Shown here in pieces: positions 26,901 to 42,545 of a stretch of DNA of 64,000 nucleotides; the stretch's first letter is position 1; each line of letters opens with the position of its first letter. The translations under genes and the position numbers were made by a program. Origin of the DNA: Syngnathus acus (taxonomy: Eukaryota > Chordata > Actinopteri > Syngnathiformes > Syngnathidae); the NCBI RefSeq assembly GCF_901709675.1, contig NC_051091.1:10016967-10080966 (forward strand), given 5' to 3'. The notes beneath the pieces are model-generated. The model saw only the letters and a list, made by a program, of their open reading frames with translations. It was not told where the DNA came from and did no database searches.

Positions 26901-29900
26901 ATGTCTCGTAGCGCTTCAGAAGCTCCTTGTCGGCCTTGTTCTCCCCTTCGCTGACAATACTGCCGATAGCACAGCGGCACTGAGGTCCGGGCACCTTTGA
27001 ATAAAAGAAACATACGCAAAGGATCATTGAATGAGAATGTGCACAGGCAGCGTATATTTTGAGAGGAGTTGCTTTGCTGACAATAAAAGTATTTTAGATG
27101 ACTTTTTAAGAGAAAACATGCTCATTAACTCGAGCGCTAATTGCAGTATTTGACGTTCTGAATCTTCGGAGCACCCTGGTGGCAATTAAATAGAGGAGGA
27201 TGGAGAAGGGGGGAAAAAAAAGATGCTCTAAACAAATGAACCCACTTGGGACATCCAAGCATGCCGAGTGCCACTAGAAGCAGAGAATAAAAAAAATGAT
27301 AACCCATCACATTAATGTTCTTTATCCACTGCCATCATGTGAATTTTCAACAGTGCTGAGAAGAAAGGTTCTGTACATGTTGCATTGCCATACAGGAGAT
27401 ATAAATAGTGATAATTTAACAGAACAAGAACAGTTTTGGAGCAGCAGCTATCAAATATTTCTGGAATCAATTATTTGACTGATTATCACAATGATGAATT
27501 GAGTGACCAGATAATTTATTTTGCATCTTTAAATATGTGCTGGGTCATCATCTTCACATTCCGCAGTATACTATCTGTAACTTTGAGTGTGTGTGGCTTG
27601 AAAAGTAAAGTCTAGCCTGCTAAGTGACGTGGGATTCACTGAGTAAAAGTGTAGAGTTAGCTGTTGTGACCTCGTGCTAGCTAATCGTTAGCAAGTGTGG
27701 TGTGGCTTTTTAGTGGAAACATCCAAATTGAAAAATTGTGGAGGAGCTGTAAGCATTTAAGGTGTGTCAATAAATCTCAATTGAATGAGGGATGATGCAA
27801 CATCTAATCATTGTTCCGAATCAATACAAGCGATTGCATGTCGTAAGACGCAAGAGGTTCTTCCTAAACTAAGGAGTGATGTGTCACATTGTGAAATATT
27901 GAGATTGGTTGTATCAATGTGCTCCATATTCTGCTCACAAATGATCCGACCCTGCACGCACATTCTTGACATTGTGGATGGATCTTTTGGGAATTCACAA
28001 TGGGAGCTCCCAGCCAACTTTTTTTATCGATAACCGCGTGACTACATGCAGAGCATCCAGAAAAAACAAAAGCCTCTTGTTTTGCTTCTCTGCATGTACT
28101 GCACCTAAACCAAAGACCATATGTGTGGATTTAGCCAGGTTACAAATGGAATTCTGCTTCATACACTGTGTAAAAACATATCAAATAGATTGTATTTAAA
28201 TAATAATATTTTAGTGGTACTTTTATATGACAGCCAGGGAAATTGACTTCCCCAGTAGACATTTTAGTTTTATTTGCTTTGTTATGGGACATTTCAATCT
28301 TTGCTAAGTTTTCTAAAGATAAAAAAGAAAAAAAGAAAACACTGGCTACAGAAAATGTATTACGTTACTAATCCCAAGCTACAAATATTGTCACAATATT
28401 ATATTGAAACAATTTTCCCCCTGCCTATAATATATTATGTTTGGCAGGTAACAGTTGTGTTGATTTGTCCGAGGTATTTTACCCCGAGGCAGAGCCTCCT
28501 TTTTAACCTACAAGAATTTGCAAAAAAAAAAAAAAGGCATGCATGCTATGTTGATGAAAATCTGATACTACCTTGCCTTATGATCAATTACATATTTATA
28601 CAAATGTATTCACAGTCAAAATTATTTAACTTTATCCACAAGGTCCCCTGCATTTTAGAAGATGCAAATCGTTGGATTCTGCAATTTTATTGAAATTTAA
28701 AGACATTATTGTAAGTCACATTTTTACTTTTTCTCCTGAAGTAAGTATAAATAATTACAGCTCAATCACATTAAAGTGAGTTATAATTAAGACCGGTTGG
28801 GGGTACCCGGCCTCTGTCCTAAAAGTCAGCTGGGACCCTGAACAAGATAAAACGACAATGGATAAAACTTACTATTGTTCTGCTCACACACAAAAAAAAT
28901 CAACAGAGGACAAATTACTATTAATCCGATGTATTCCAGTGGGATGGAATTAAATTTTTAGGTTGAGTGAGGCAATAGAAGGGAGGGAAAAAAACATCCA
29001 ACTATTCACTGGCATATAAAGTAGTTTCACATGGACTTTCTGTCATGGAAAGCATTAGCGAGATTGTCGACTATTTCATCAGCCTTCACACAACGGATAC
29101 CAGCTTCGCTAATTCTCATCCCCCAACCAACTCGTCCTTCTCAACTTCCATCATGTTATGACCTCGGCGTGGCTTGCTGAAACTTTCAAACGTGCCGTCT
29201 CACCGACAGCGATTTTAATGAAGGGACTGTATGTCAAAATTGTGGCCTTGACTGCTTATGAAAACGTGGATAGGATGTAAACATCTTCGCAGAGGATGAA
29301 GTAAGCCACGCGGCAGTGAAGAGGCCACATTGGGTCAGGGAAACACCGCATGAAGAGTTGTCAAGGAGGAGGAATTCTTGAGCAAAGCCCGGAATATGTG
29401 AGTGCTTTTTTTTAGGGAACAAAAAGAGCCACTCCAGCCCTGCATCCATGGCAACCATCACAGGACCAACTTAAGTCCTTGTTGAGGTCCTTAGTTTCCC
29501 CGGAGGAAATCATTAACAGTGGTAAACGTGAGAAAGAGGAAAAAGAAGAACAAGTCGGGATGAGAGCAGTCATGCAGACACTACTTCTCTGTCAGCTGCA
29601 CCTTTTGAAAAAAAAATCTTCTCACCGCAAACATCAATAGCAAGTGTCTCCCCGGTTAGACATTAAATAGGAGTCCTCCTATTTGAGAGCGCTCTCTGAG
29701 GTTCCTGTCTAGGACTGAAAGCATCCAGCGGCTTGGACACTAATGAGCTGAGATCATTATACCAATTATTTGAACTTGAATCAGGAGTTGGCTGAGACTG
29801 TGCAGTGCCAGCACCCAGTGCTACCCTAATTGTCAGCTTTTGAAAAGAAGATTTAAGACGGAGAGAGGAGGATTCTGTCTGAGCCCTTTTAAAGCTGCCG

Positions 29901-31635
29901 CAACTATTAAAAGACGACTCAGATCATATACTGTAGTGGGCAACAATGACATGATGAGCAATTATAATGACAATGGAAAACAAAACGTGTTTTTTAATCC
30001 AATTAATCAACATAATAATTGACAGATTAATTGCTCATAAAATAATCATTAATTGAAATTAAATACTGTATAGACATTTAAACGACACAGATATTGTCAC
30101 AATCATTCTGGTGTACACACCCTGACCACTAGAGGGCAGTATAAGACACACATGAGTACCACAGTAATATTAGTCTTTCTTCATCTTCACAGAGGATAAA
30201 AAATAAATGCCTGTGGTATTATTTGCATAGATGCGTTACTCAGTTTGTGTTCTGATATGCGATGCTTAAAGGGTTATTTTACAGACAAAATATGTAATTC
30301 TGTTTCTTTTTAGGCCGATTGACAGTAGTCTTCAAATGAATGTGGAAACAGTCTTGTAAAATGTTGATCTTTACATCAGGATGGAACATCCTTGACATTA
30401 ATATTCAGAATCTGTCTGCCATTTACCATTATAAGGTAAGGCTGTTTCTACATTTTTAATTCTGTTTGGATTAAGCCTACTGAAAAATAAAGAACGTCTG
30501 GTGGACTCAGGTGGAAAGACGCGCCGCATGAGTTGGAAGACTGCAGAGCGTGTGCAGGATAAAGTATGAGGAGTGGTTACAGATATTATTGCCTGCTGTG
30601 GACAGCCTCCAATATGTTTGGATAAGCTCTCATGAACAGAAAGTAGGAAAACATCTCAAACAATTCCACCCCACTGAATTTTAGATGCAGTGGTCTAGGC
30701 GAAGGAAGGCCTACTTGTTTACGACACATGCAAAATGATCATTTGGATGCTTCAGACAACCTCTTTTGGGAGCAACGGAAAGTACCAAGTGACCTGACAT
30801 AGTTTTAAAATGTCTCTTGCGTTGTAGTTCATAATATTCCTAATTATAATAATGACATTGCTTTAGGCAGCACAACAAAACAAAAAACAAACGGAAAATC
30901 GTGAGTGAGGGTCATTATTGATATTGATTGTCTCTTCAGCAATCTTAATGCATACTGAGGTTTAACCCCACGCCCAGACAGCCTAAACTGCAGGATATAT
31001 TTGGTTAGAATCTGAATCTGAAAACACCCTGTACAGATATGCTTCAGCAAAACTCAAATAAAAGCACAATGAGTCACCCATTCTCAAACTGTTAATCCAG
31101 TTTATTATGTCTAGATGTGTTTTTCATACTAATTTTGTCATGCACCAACTCCAATATATTGTGGTTATGTAAAAATACTGTATTTGAAAAGTATTGTAAT
31201 GTTCAGTATATCTAGAGAAGTATGTTGACGCCATCTACCGACTAAATCCACGCATTGCCTCTCTTTTAATCACTGAACTGTAACATGAGGTTAAGTGTAG
31301 TGCTGCAAAGTTGTACAAATATGCATCCCCCCCCCCCCCCCCCCCCCCCCCCCCTCATAGCTGGTGCGTGTTTTGCTTACCTTTTGGGGATCATCATAGA
31401 ATATTCCGATACAAGAAAGTTTAGGCCCGATACTGTTGGCTTCTTGAAACTGTTTTGCACATTTTTTATAGGATCCTTCCATAAACTTGTAGACGAATGT
31501 CACCCTTTTTATAGGAGGAGATCCGGTAAAAATGATAATATCCGACAGGAGTCCGGAGTATAAAAAGTAACCTGCTAATAACAAAAGAATGACGAACAGG
31601 CTAATAGCCACACACAGATTCATCCACTCTAACAT
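14932..31635 (-). CDS. tex264: TEX264 homologue (ER membrane protein, ER-phagy receptor family), complete, four exons
   Basis: Coding exons on the minus strand: 31635-31381, 26994-26773, 18468-18306 and 15203-14932 (255+222+163+272 nt = 303 aa; human protein 313 aa). Phases 0, 0 and 1 join without a break. The N-terminus is a membrane anchor (about residues 8-28, LCVAISLFVILLLLAGYF). A GyrI-like domain follows, with GSPPIKRVTFVYKF, CRCAIGSIVSEGE, FKVFSFPEVTHVVTTSFPH and MAPLARQGDFYVPE. The acidic, Ser-rich C-terminal tail is disordered. The human protein binds LC3/GABARAP through an SFEEL motif near the C-terminus to drive ER-phagy. Here the aligned residues 264-268 read SLKEV, so the aromatic anchor is missing; a different FLGV at 295-298 could be a weak substitute. 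Head-to-head with brk1. Teleosts can carry two tex264 copies and I cannot say which one this is. Confidence 0.93.
15204..18305 (-). other. tex264: tex264 intron 3
   Basis: About 3.1 kb, AT-rich. It contains the compound pentanucleotide satellite at 17598-17796 and a short CA run (18111-18125). No exon-like block was recognised in it. Confidence 0.7.
17598..17796. repeat. Compound pentanucleotide satellite (TTTAA)n-(TTGAC)n-(TTTTA)n
   Basis: Three successive five-base repeats in one phase-continuous block: about eight TTTAA units, one TTGAA transition unit, about 18 TTGAC units to about 17729, then about 13 TTTTA units. Adjacent motifs differ by one or two substitutions, which suggests they derive from one ancestral pentamer. 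Confidence 0.97.
21730..21875 (+). other. Unexplained GC-rich block with splice-like edges
   Basis: In an AT-rich intron this block stands out for GC content and an open plus-strand frame. It begins after TTATTTACAG, contains a second acceptor-like TTTTCTCTTTCAG near 21822, and ends at a consensus donor-like ACAGTGAGTG. The frame reads through residues such as ADLQQILRDLLTARR and SLARGDYICLGSY. I do not recognise the protein. The two candidate segments are only about 40 bases apart, too close for an ordinary intron, so it may be one exon, an exon remnant of another gene, or chance. Confidence 0.25.
25216..25830 (+). mobile_element. Internally deleted non-LTR retrotransposon (LINE): endonuclease start joined to reverse transcriptase end
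   Basis: The frame from 25216 to 25665 encodes the start of an APE-type endonuclease: SLLHVNARSLPKNFDHL, VIGISETWL with the catalytic Glu, GGGVSLYV and VIGCIYKPP. It stops at a TAG before the GDFN and SDH motifs that normally follow. Immediately downstream (about 25690-25810), in another reading register, comes the end of the reverse transcriptase palm with LFADDTSVAYSHN and WF-stop-ANKLSLNIKK. The rest of the endonuclease and most of the RT are therefore missing. Style resembles the L2/CR1/Rex1 group. It is dead: two in-frame stops and no intact domain. It lies antisense to tex264. Confidence 0.85.
28797..28865 (+). repeat. 3' fragment of the tRNA-headed interspersed repeat
   Basis: GGGGGTACCCGGCCTCTGTC, AAAGTCAGCTGGGACCCTG and AACAAGATAAAACGACAATGGAT match the distal end of the common teleost repeat (compare CCCAAAGTCAGC at 42279-42545). 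Confidence 0.55.
31327..31354. repeat. Poly(C) homopolymer, 28 bases (poly(G) on the tex264 sense strand)
   Basis: An uninterrupted C run whose complement is a G28 tract in the tex264 pre-mRNA, starting about 25 nt after the exon 1 splice donor (31380-31379). Length in the assembly may be unreliable because homopolymers are error-prone. Confidence 0.95.
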
Positions 31636-32318
31636 AATGACAGGCAGGAATAATCTTTTACTGGCTTTTAAAATCGACTATTTTGGATCGTTGTATATTG
31701 GCAACTGGATCAACGCAGGCATTTTCATTCATCCTTTGCGGACTGAATTCATGATGCATAACGATCGGACAAACCACCCACCCGGTTGCACGATGAATGA
31801 AACTTCCTGGAATGTACCATTAAAGTCAAGAGGGGCCTGAGGAATAGTTTTAAACACATTAGTTATTGACGAAAGCAAAACTATGTTCCCTCCAAATGAA
31901 CTTCTTACTTATTTTTTTTAAAAGTGAAAGTTAAAAATTAACTTTGATGATGCAACAGAGCCAGAAAGTAGATAAACGGTGACTGTTGCATTTCCTTGTT
32001 TGGCAAATCACTGCAAATAAACATTAAGAGGGCTGGACTAAATTGCCAGCTGGACATAGCTTAACATAAAATTAAATAATAGAAGTAATAAATGCTCCTT
32101 TAAAAAAAAAATCCGGGGAAAAAATCGCTGCAAGAATATAACTGATAACTGTTTGATCAGATTTGAATAGCAAAATTGTCTTCTGTAATGACCTGCACAC
32201 AATAATACAGTTGATGGGCATTTGTCCCCCCCAAAAAAGTGTCGACTATTCCGCTGTATTTCCGGTTTCACACAGCTAGACACTAGCTTGACGTATAGCA
32301 AAACTCGACTCGTCCAAC
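31636..32318. promoter_or_regulatory. Divergent promoter region between tex264 and brk1
   Basis: Only 683 bases separate the two start codons, which point away from each other. No TATA box is seen near brk1. An ETS-like ATTTCCGGTTT lies about 55 nt upstream of the brk1 start, typical of TATA-less housekeeping promoters. Both 5' UTRs must fit in this gap, so shared regulation is likely but not shown. Confidence 0.6.
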
Positions 32319-33282
32319 ATGGCTGGTCAAGAAGATCCAGTGCAGAGAGAAATTCACCAAGACTGGGCCAACCGGGAGTATATCGAAGTAATCACGAGCA
32401 GCATCAAGAAAATTACTGACTTCCTTAACTCTTTTGGTAAGCATTCTCTTTCTCTGTGTATGATTGAGGTTGGACTTTCTAGGCGTAGGCTAAGCTAGCT
32501 AGTGATGTCCTCCGTAGCCACTCCCATGGAGCATCGCTTTAGCTAGCCTATGTTGATTGTTGTCATTCTTTATGCGTGTCACGTTGATGTCAAGCTATAT
32601 TAAAATATTATCTTGGCTAATATTGGTGCTAAACGTGATCTTAACAATTAGTAAGAGCCTGTTAGCACCACTCGGTCGCCACAACTACCAAAATGCTCGT
32701 CTTGCTGTGCTTGGCAAATAGATCGAATGAACGTTACATAAAGGTCCGATCATGATCTGTACAGTTGTCTAATGTGGTGGTGGTGAATGTATATTTGGAG
32801 TACGCTGATGAGTATTCGTTTTTAATGTGTCTTCTTTAGACATGTCATGTCGATCTCGCTTGGCTACCCTCAATGAGAAGTTGACAGCCTTGGAGAGGAG
32901 AATCGAATACATTGAAGCAAGAGTAAGTATGACACGATGTGTTTCCAAACTCGAGCTTTACACGGTTTATTACACAAGCGTAGTAACGGTACAGACTGAA
33001 AATAACCAGTATTACAATTGCAAGAATAAAGTCGTATTTCTAACAATTGCATATCAAAATTTGTACTTAAACGCAACAGTCGCAGACCAGCTACTTGTAT
33101 TACATGAAAGACCAAAACTTCCATGAGGACAGTGTGTTCATTATTGAGATTGGATACAACCTTGTAATTTTAGTGGTAGCAATATTCTTTTCAAATTTTT
33201 AAATGTGCCACACTGCCTCCAGATAGTCATATACTGTATTATCTGTCTGTTACAGGTGACAAAAGGTGAAACCTTGACTTAA
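32319..33282 (+). CDS. brk1: BRK1 (BRICK1/HSPC300), smallest subunit of the WAVE/SCAR complex
   Basis: Three coding exons, 32319-32436, 32840-32922 and 33256-33282 (118+83+27 nt), give exactly 75 residues, the family's standard length. The product is almost identical to human BRK1: it begins [20 protein letters not shown], continues with a coiled coil ([20 protein letters not shown]) and ends VTKGETLT. It forms the trimeric helical core of the WAVE complex with WAVE and ABI proteins and so supports Arp2/3 actin nucleation in the cytoplasm. The start has a good context (CCAACATGG). All introns are GT-AG and the phases (1, 0) are consistent. Confidence 0.98.
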
Positions 33283-33743
33283 ACGACGTCATGGAAAATT
33301 GCAGCATCCTGATGCTATCCTTCCATTTCCTAGTGGCCCATTTTTTGTTTATTTTGAATTTGCGTGATTGATTCCACCCTCTTTTTTGATGCTCATTTTT
33401 AAATTGTATCACTAGTTTTGCTTGTTTTATATGATGCCACCACTATGTGTAGTATACAGGAAATGGATGTCTGAGTGTGTGTTACTTCGGCATGGCATTT
33501 TTAAGAAACAAAATAATCATCAAAAACTTTGCTTTTAACATTTTGAGGAATTTAGTACTTGTGTGATAACAGAAGGTCAGATTGGACCATGTGTTTTACA
33601 TCATGTACATTGTCAATAACAGCACAGAATTGATGAGTGGGGACCATCCTCTTGTGCCAAGTTAAACAAGTCTTGTTGTGTGGTCTTTCATAAGGACTGT
33701 GTGTACATTGCACTCTTTACTCATGTCAAGGGTTACATACTGT

Positions 33744-33749
33744 AATAAA
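33744..33749 (+). terminator. brk1: Polyadenylation signal of brk1
   Basis: AATAAA 460 nt after the stop codon, followed by T/GT-rich sequence. The stretch 33283 to about 33770 is read as the brk1 3' UTR. Confidence 0.65.
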
Positions 33750-34269
33750 ATGCAAGAAAATCATTGTGGAAAATGACACCTTTTTCTGTTTTGTCATAAT
33801 TTTGTTCAAAACATTTAGACAGAAACATGAGGAAATTCATTGTGAAGAGTGTTTTTGCATGAAACATTAAATTGTTCCTTTTTAACTGGTCTAATCAAGA
33901 TCTAATTTGGAGGCTGCTATAAATGCAGAAATTATTAACTTGTTAAATTATTATTTTTAAACAAACTCAAATGTAGCAGCGGTAGGAGAACAACAAAAGG
34001 TTATTTTATCACAGAGTGCTGTGCGCCGACATTTTCCCCCCGCTATAATTCAGTAGGAAATAGTCGTATCTCATTTGGGGCAATTTATGTCACTGTTTCT
34101 CGCTACAGTGGCATCCAATGCTTCTTAAATATTAACTATAAACTGTATAATCATGTAATATAAATATCGAATAACATAATTACAAGTGATACTTTTAAGC
34201 AGAAATTATTTAGAGCCCAATCCTCCTGTAAGGCAAAAACGGGGTGATAATGCAGCCCGACCTGTGGAA

Positions 34270-34655
34270 ACCCCAATGCATCTTGGGAAGAAGAAGCTGA
34301 CGTCGTTCTTTCATGAAACGCATACAAGACAAGAGTTGGTCGTCAATTTAAAAAATATCACGTTTAAAACCTTACACATTGGCAAGACAGCAGCATCACA
34401 CTGGTGAGTTAGTGTACATTTAAACGTAACTGTGTAACAGTTAATTTATTTGGGTTCATAATTCGTAAAAATGTGTTAAATGACGGAGCTGGAAATGAAT
34501 ACACTTAAACTGTATTTTGCGGCCATATCGATTGAAGCTTTCGATAGCTATATTTTGCCTTTGTGCATACGTGTCAATTTTATTTATTATTTTACATTCA
34601 AATAAGCCTTTTTCATGCTCGTTTTCCACAGATCGTGTGGAAGCATTCGTGACAA
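34270..34655 (+). promoter_or_regulatory. rbm5: rbm5 promoter and 5' UTR (non-coding first exon, spliced)
   Basis: A CRE-like TGACGTCG at 34298-34305 and a nearby AATGCATCTTGGGAA (ZNF143-like) mark a TATA-less promoter. A consensus donor (ACACTG|GTGAGT) at 34403/34404 is followed by an acceptor (TTTTCCACAG, ending 34631) that opens the exon carrying the start codon at 34656. The gap from brk1 polyadenylation is only about 0.5 kb. The transcription start is not determined. Confidence 0.55.
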
Positions 34656-40678
<6,023 letters not shown>

Positions 40679-40943
40679 GCAAGATGAACTGTGAAGTGCT
40701 ATGGCACATTCCTCCTGTGTGTGTTAATTATTTTGCCTCGAACCACAGTGGCTGAACACTCCAATTGAAGAATCTCACATGGAGGTATATGAAAATAAGT
40801 AAATATAATTTATATGTTGTACATATGCACAAAGTAACCATTTCTGTTTTACATAGTGTTCTTTTTTTGTGGTGTTAATAGGATATTCCTTAGTACATCA
40901 GAGATTGTACAGTTTATACAAAAAGGCTTGTATGTTTACAGCA

Positions 40944-40949
40944 AATAAA
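40944..40949 (+). terminator. rbm5: Polyadenylation signal of rbm5
   Basis: AATAAA 266 nt after the stop codon, in an AT-rich 3' UTR; a cleavage site shortly downstream is expected. Confidence 0.65.
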
Positions 40950-41004
40950 CTACACCAAAAAAAAACACGTCATTAAAAATTTAAAAACTAAAGTTGCACT
41001 TTTA

Positions 41005-41067
41005 CCTGGTATGCAAATAAAATCAAATATTAAAAAAAAAATAGGTACCCGGTATGCAAATCAAATC
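41005..41067. promoter_or_regulatory. Local duplication carrying two POU octamers
   Basis: CCTGGTATGCAAATAAAATC and CCCGGTATGCAAATCAAATC are two copies of one segment, 43 bases apart. Each holds a perfect ATGCAAAT octamer (41011-41018 and 41054-41061). They lie just past the rbm5 polyadenylation signal and about 0.6 kb upstream of the slc38a3 TATA box. Confidence 0.5.
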
Positions 41068-41664
41068 AATTATTAACTGCGGTTCACAGGAAATGTCTCT
41101 TGGCAAAATGAATGTGCAACACTGTCATAAGCAACTGCAGTTATTGGATTGGCCCAGACTAAAATGTGCAGGTGTTCCTAAAAAAATGACTTAGTGAGCG
41201 CATTATTTTTGGCTCCCCTTTTCGTGCCCTTCCTGTGACGGAAGTTTGCGCTCATTGCTTGTAAGCGGATGTGAACTGGAAATGTAACACTACACTTAAC
41301 CTGTTGAGATGGACATTATTTACACACGAGGTGACGATCATCATGTTTTCTAGGAATCGCGTTGTTTTTACCGTGACGCTGGTCAGAAACACGAGCGTCG
41401 TGATTTACGCACTGGCCTCTCCGTGCGTAAATGATTTTCCACTTGAGCTGCTTGAGGAGCTTGCAGTGTACGTGTAGGAAGCGTTTGCGAGTGGGTGGGT
41501 GGCAGTTGGGGGGATTGGAGAGAACGACCAGAAGAGGCGGACCTTCTCCACCCCCCACAGTTTGGACTGCAATGTGCTTGACAATGCATTACTCCAAAAG
41601 CACTGTTCGCTACTACCAAGGCGAGCGACCCTCCAATTGTGCGTAAAACTCCCAACACGTTTTA

Positions 41665-41749
41665 ATATATAAAAACCAAGGAGGAAAACGACTTTCCGTC
41701 ACGCGCCTGAGGAATTTATCCTGGCAATTTCTCCATTTTAACCTTTTTG
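41665..41749 (+). promoter_or_regulatory. slc38a3: slc38a3 core promoter (TATA box) and non-coding first exon
   Basis: A good TATA box (ATATATAAAAA, 41665-41675) lies about 75 nt before a consensus splice donor (TTTTTG|GTAAGA, exon end 41749). The matching acceptor is TCTCCATTAG ending at 45438, which opens the exon that carries the start codon at 45484. This gives a first exon of about 50 nt and an intron of 3.7 kb. The pairing is inferred. Confidence 0.55.
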
Positions 41750-42278
41750 GTAAGACATACATTTTCTGATTTCTTTTCTTTTTTTAAAGTACGTTTCATT
41801 GTGTTTTTATTGTCCGTGCGTGCATCTTACTGGAGTGATCCGGTTGAAAGGACGAGGAGATAAATAAAACCAGAGTTCAGGAGGCTGGCCATTTGAGGAC
41901 CACCTATCGGATTAACATGAGTTTGGTGTTATTTTTTCTTCTTCCTCTTTAGAGAGGGTTCTTAAACATCATCATAATGATAGTTACATATGGAAACGAA
42001 ACCGCGTGTTTTGGGGATCTCTACCGCGTGTGCGCCAAGTCCACATGTCACGACCATGTGGCTCACTGACAGATTGTGCTTTATCTTTTGTTTCGCATGG
42101 CTTCAGAAATATATACGTAGTACCGTGCTCGGGTAATTTTCTTTTCTTTTTTTTTTATTCCAATGTTTAGTCCAGCGGCATCAACGCAAGCTAATTTTGT
42201 TACAGGACCAGCAACAGGTCAACAAACCCAACAAATCTGGTTAATGTTATTTAAAATGTTAATCTAAGTCATCAATAG

Positions 42279-42545
42279 GCGGCGGCATGGTGATATATTG
42301 GTTAGCACGTCCGCCTCGCAGTTCAGGGCCCAGGGTTCGACTCTGGTCCCAGCTTGTTGCGTTTGCATGTTCTTAAAACATGCATGATAAGTAAAAAAAA
42401 AAAAAAAAAAAGAAGAGTAAGCCCTCCAAATTGAGCGTAGTTGTGAATGTGATTGTGAATGATCATTTGTCACCACACCCTGCAATTGGCTGGCGACCAA
42501 TCCATGGTGTGCCCCGATTCTCACCCAAAGTCAGCAATAGGAATT
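42279..42545 (+). repeat. tRNA-headed interspersed repeat (SINE-like) with intact A and B boxes
   Basis: The head GGCGGCATGGTGA is followed by a box A (TGGTTAGCACG, 42299-42309) and a canonical box B (GGTTCGACTC, 42334-42343), with tRNA-like spacing for an RNA polymerase III promoter. The body has TTGCATGTTCT, a long A run, GTGAATGTGATTGTGAATG, CAATTGGCTGGCGACCAATC and CCCAAAGTCAGC. From memory this is a very common teleost repeat. The A run interrupts the body and looks like a secondary insertion or expansion. It is not a functional tRNA: no acceptor stem closes. Confidence 0.75.

Larger units (their letters stand above)
26995..31380 (-). other. tex264: tex264 intron 1
   Basis: About 4.4 kb, AT-rich, with a short fragment of the tRNA-headed repeat (28797-28865) and a 28-base C homopolymer (31327-31354) close to the donor of exon 1. 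No gene was recognised; the ORFs near 27.8-28.2 kb have no family character. Confidence 0.65.

Noticed and set aside
42299-42370. tRNA gene suggested by box A and box B
   Set aside because: The acceptor and anticodon stems do not close and the sequence continues into a repeat body found elsewhere in the window, so it is a SINE-like head.
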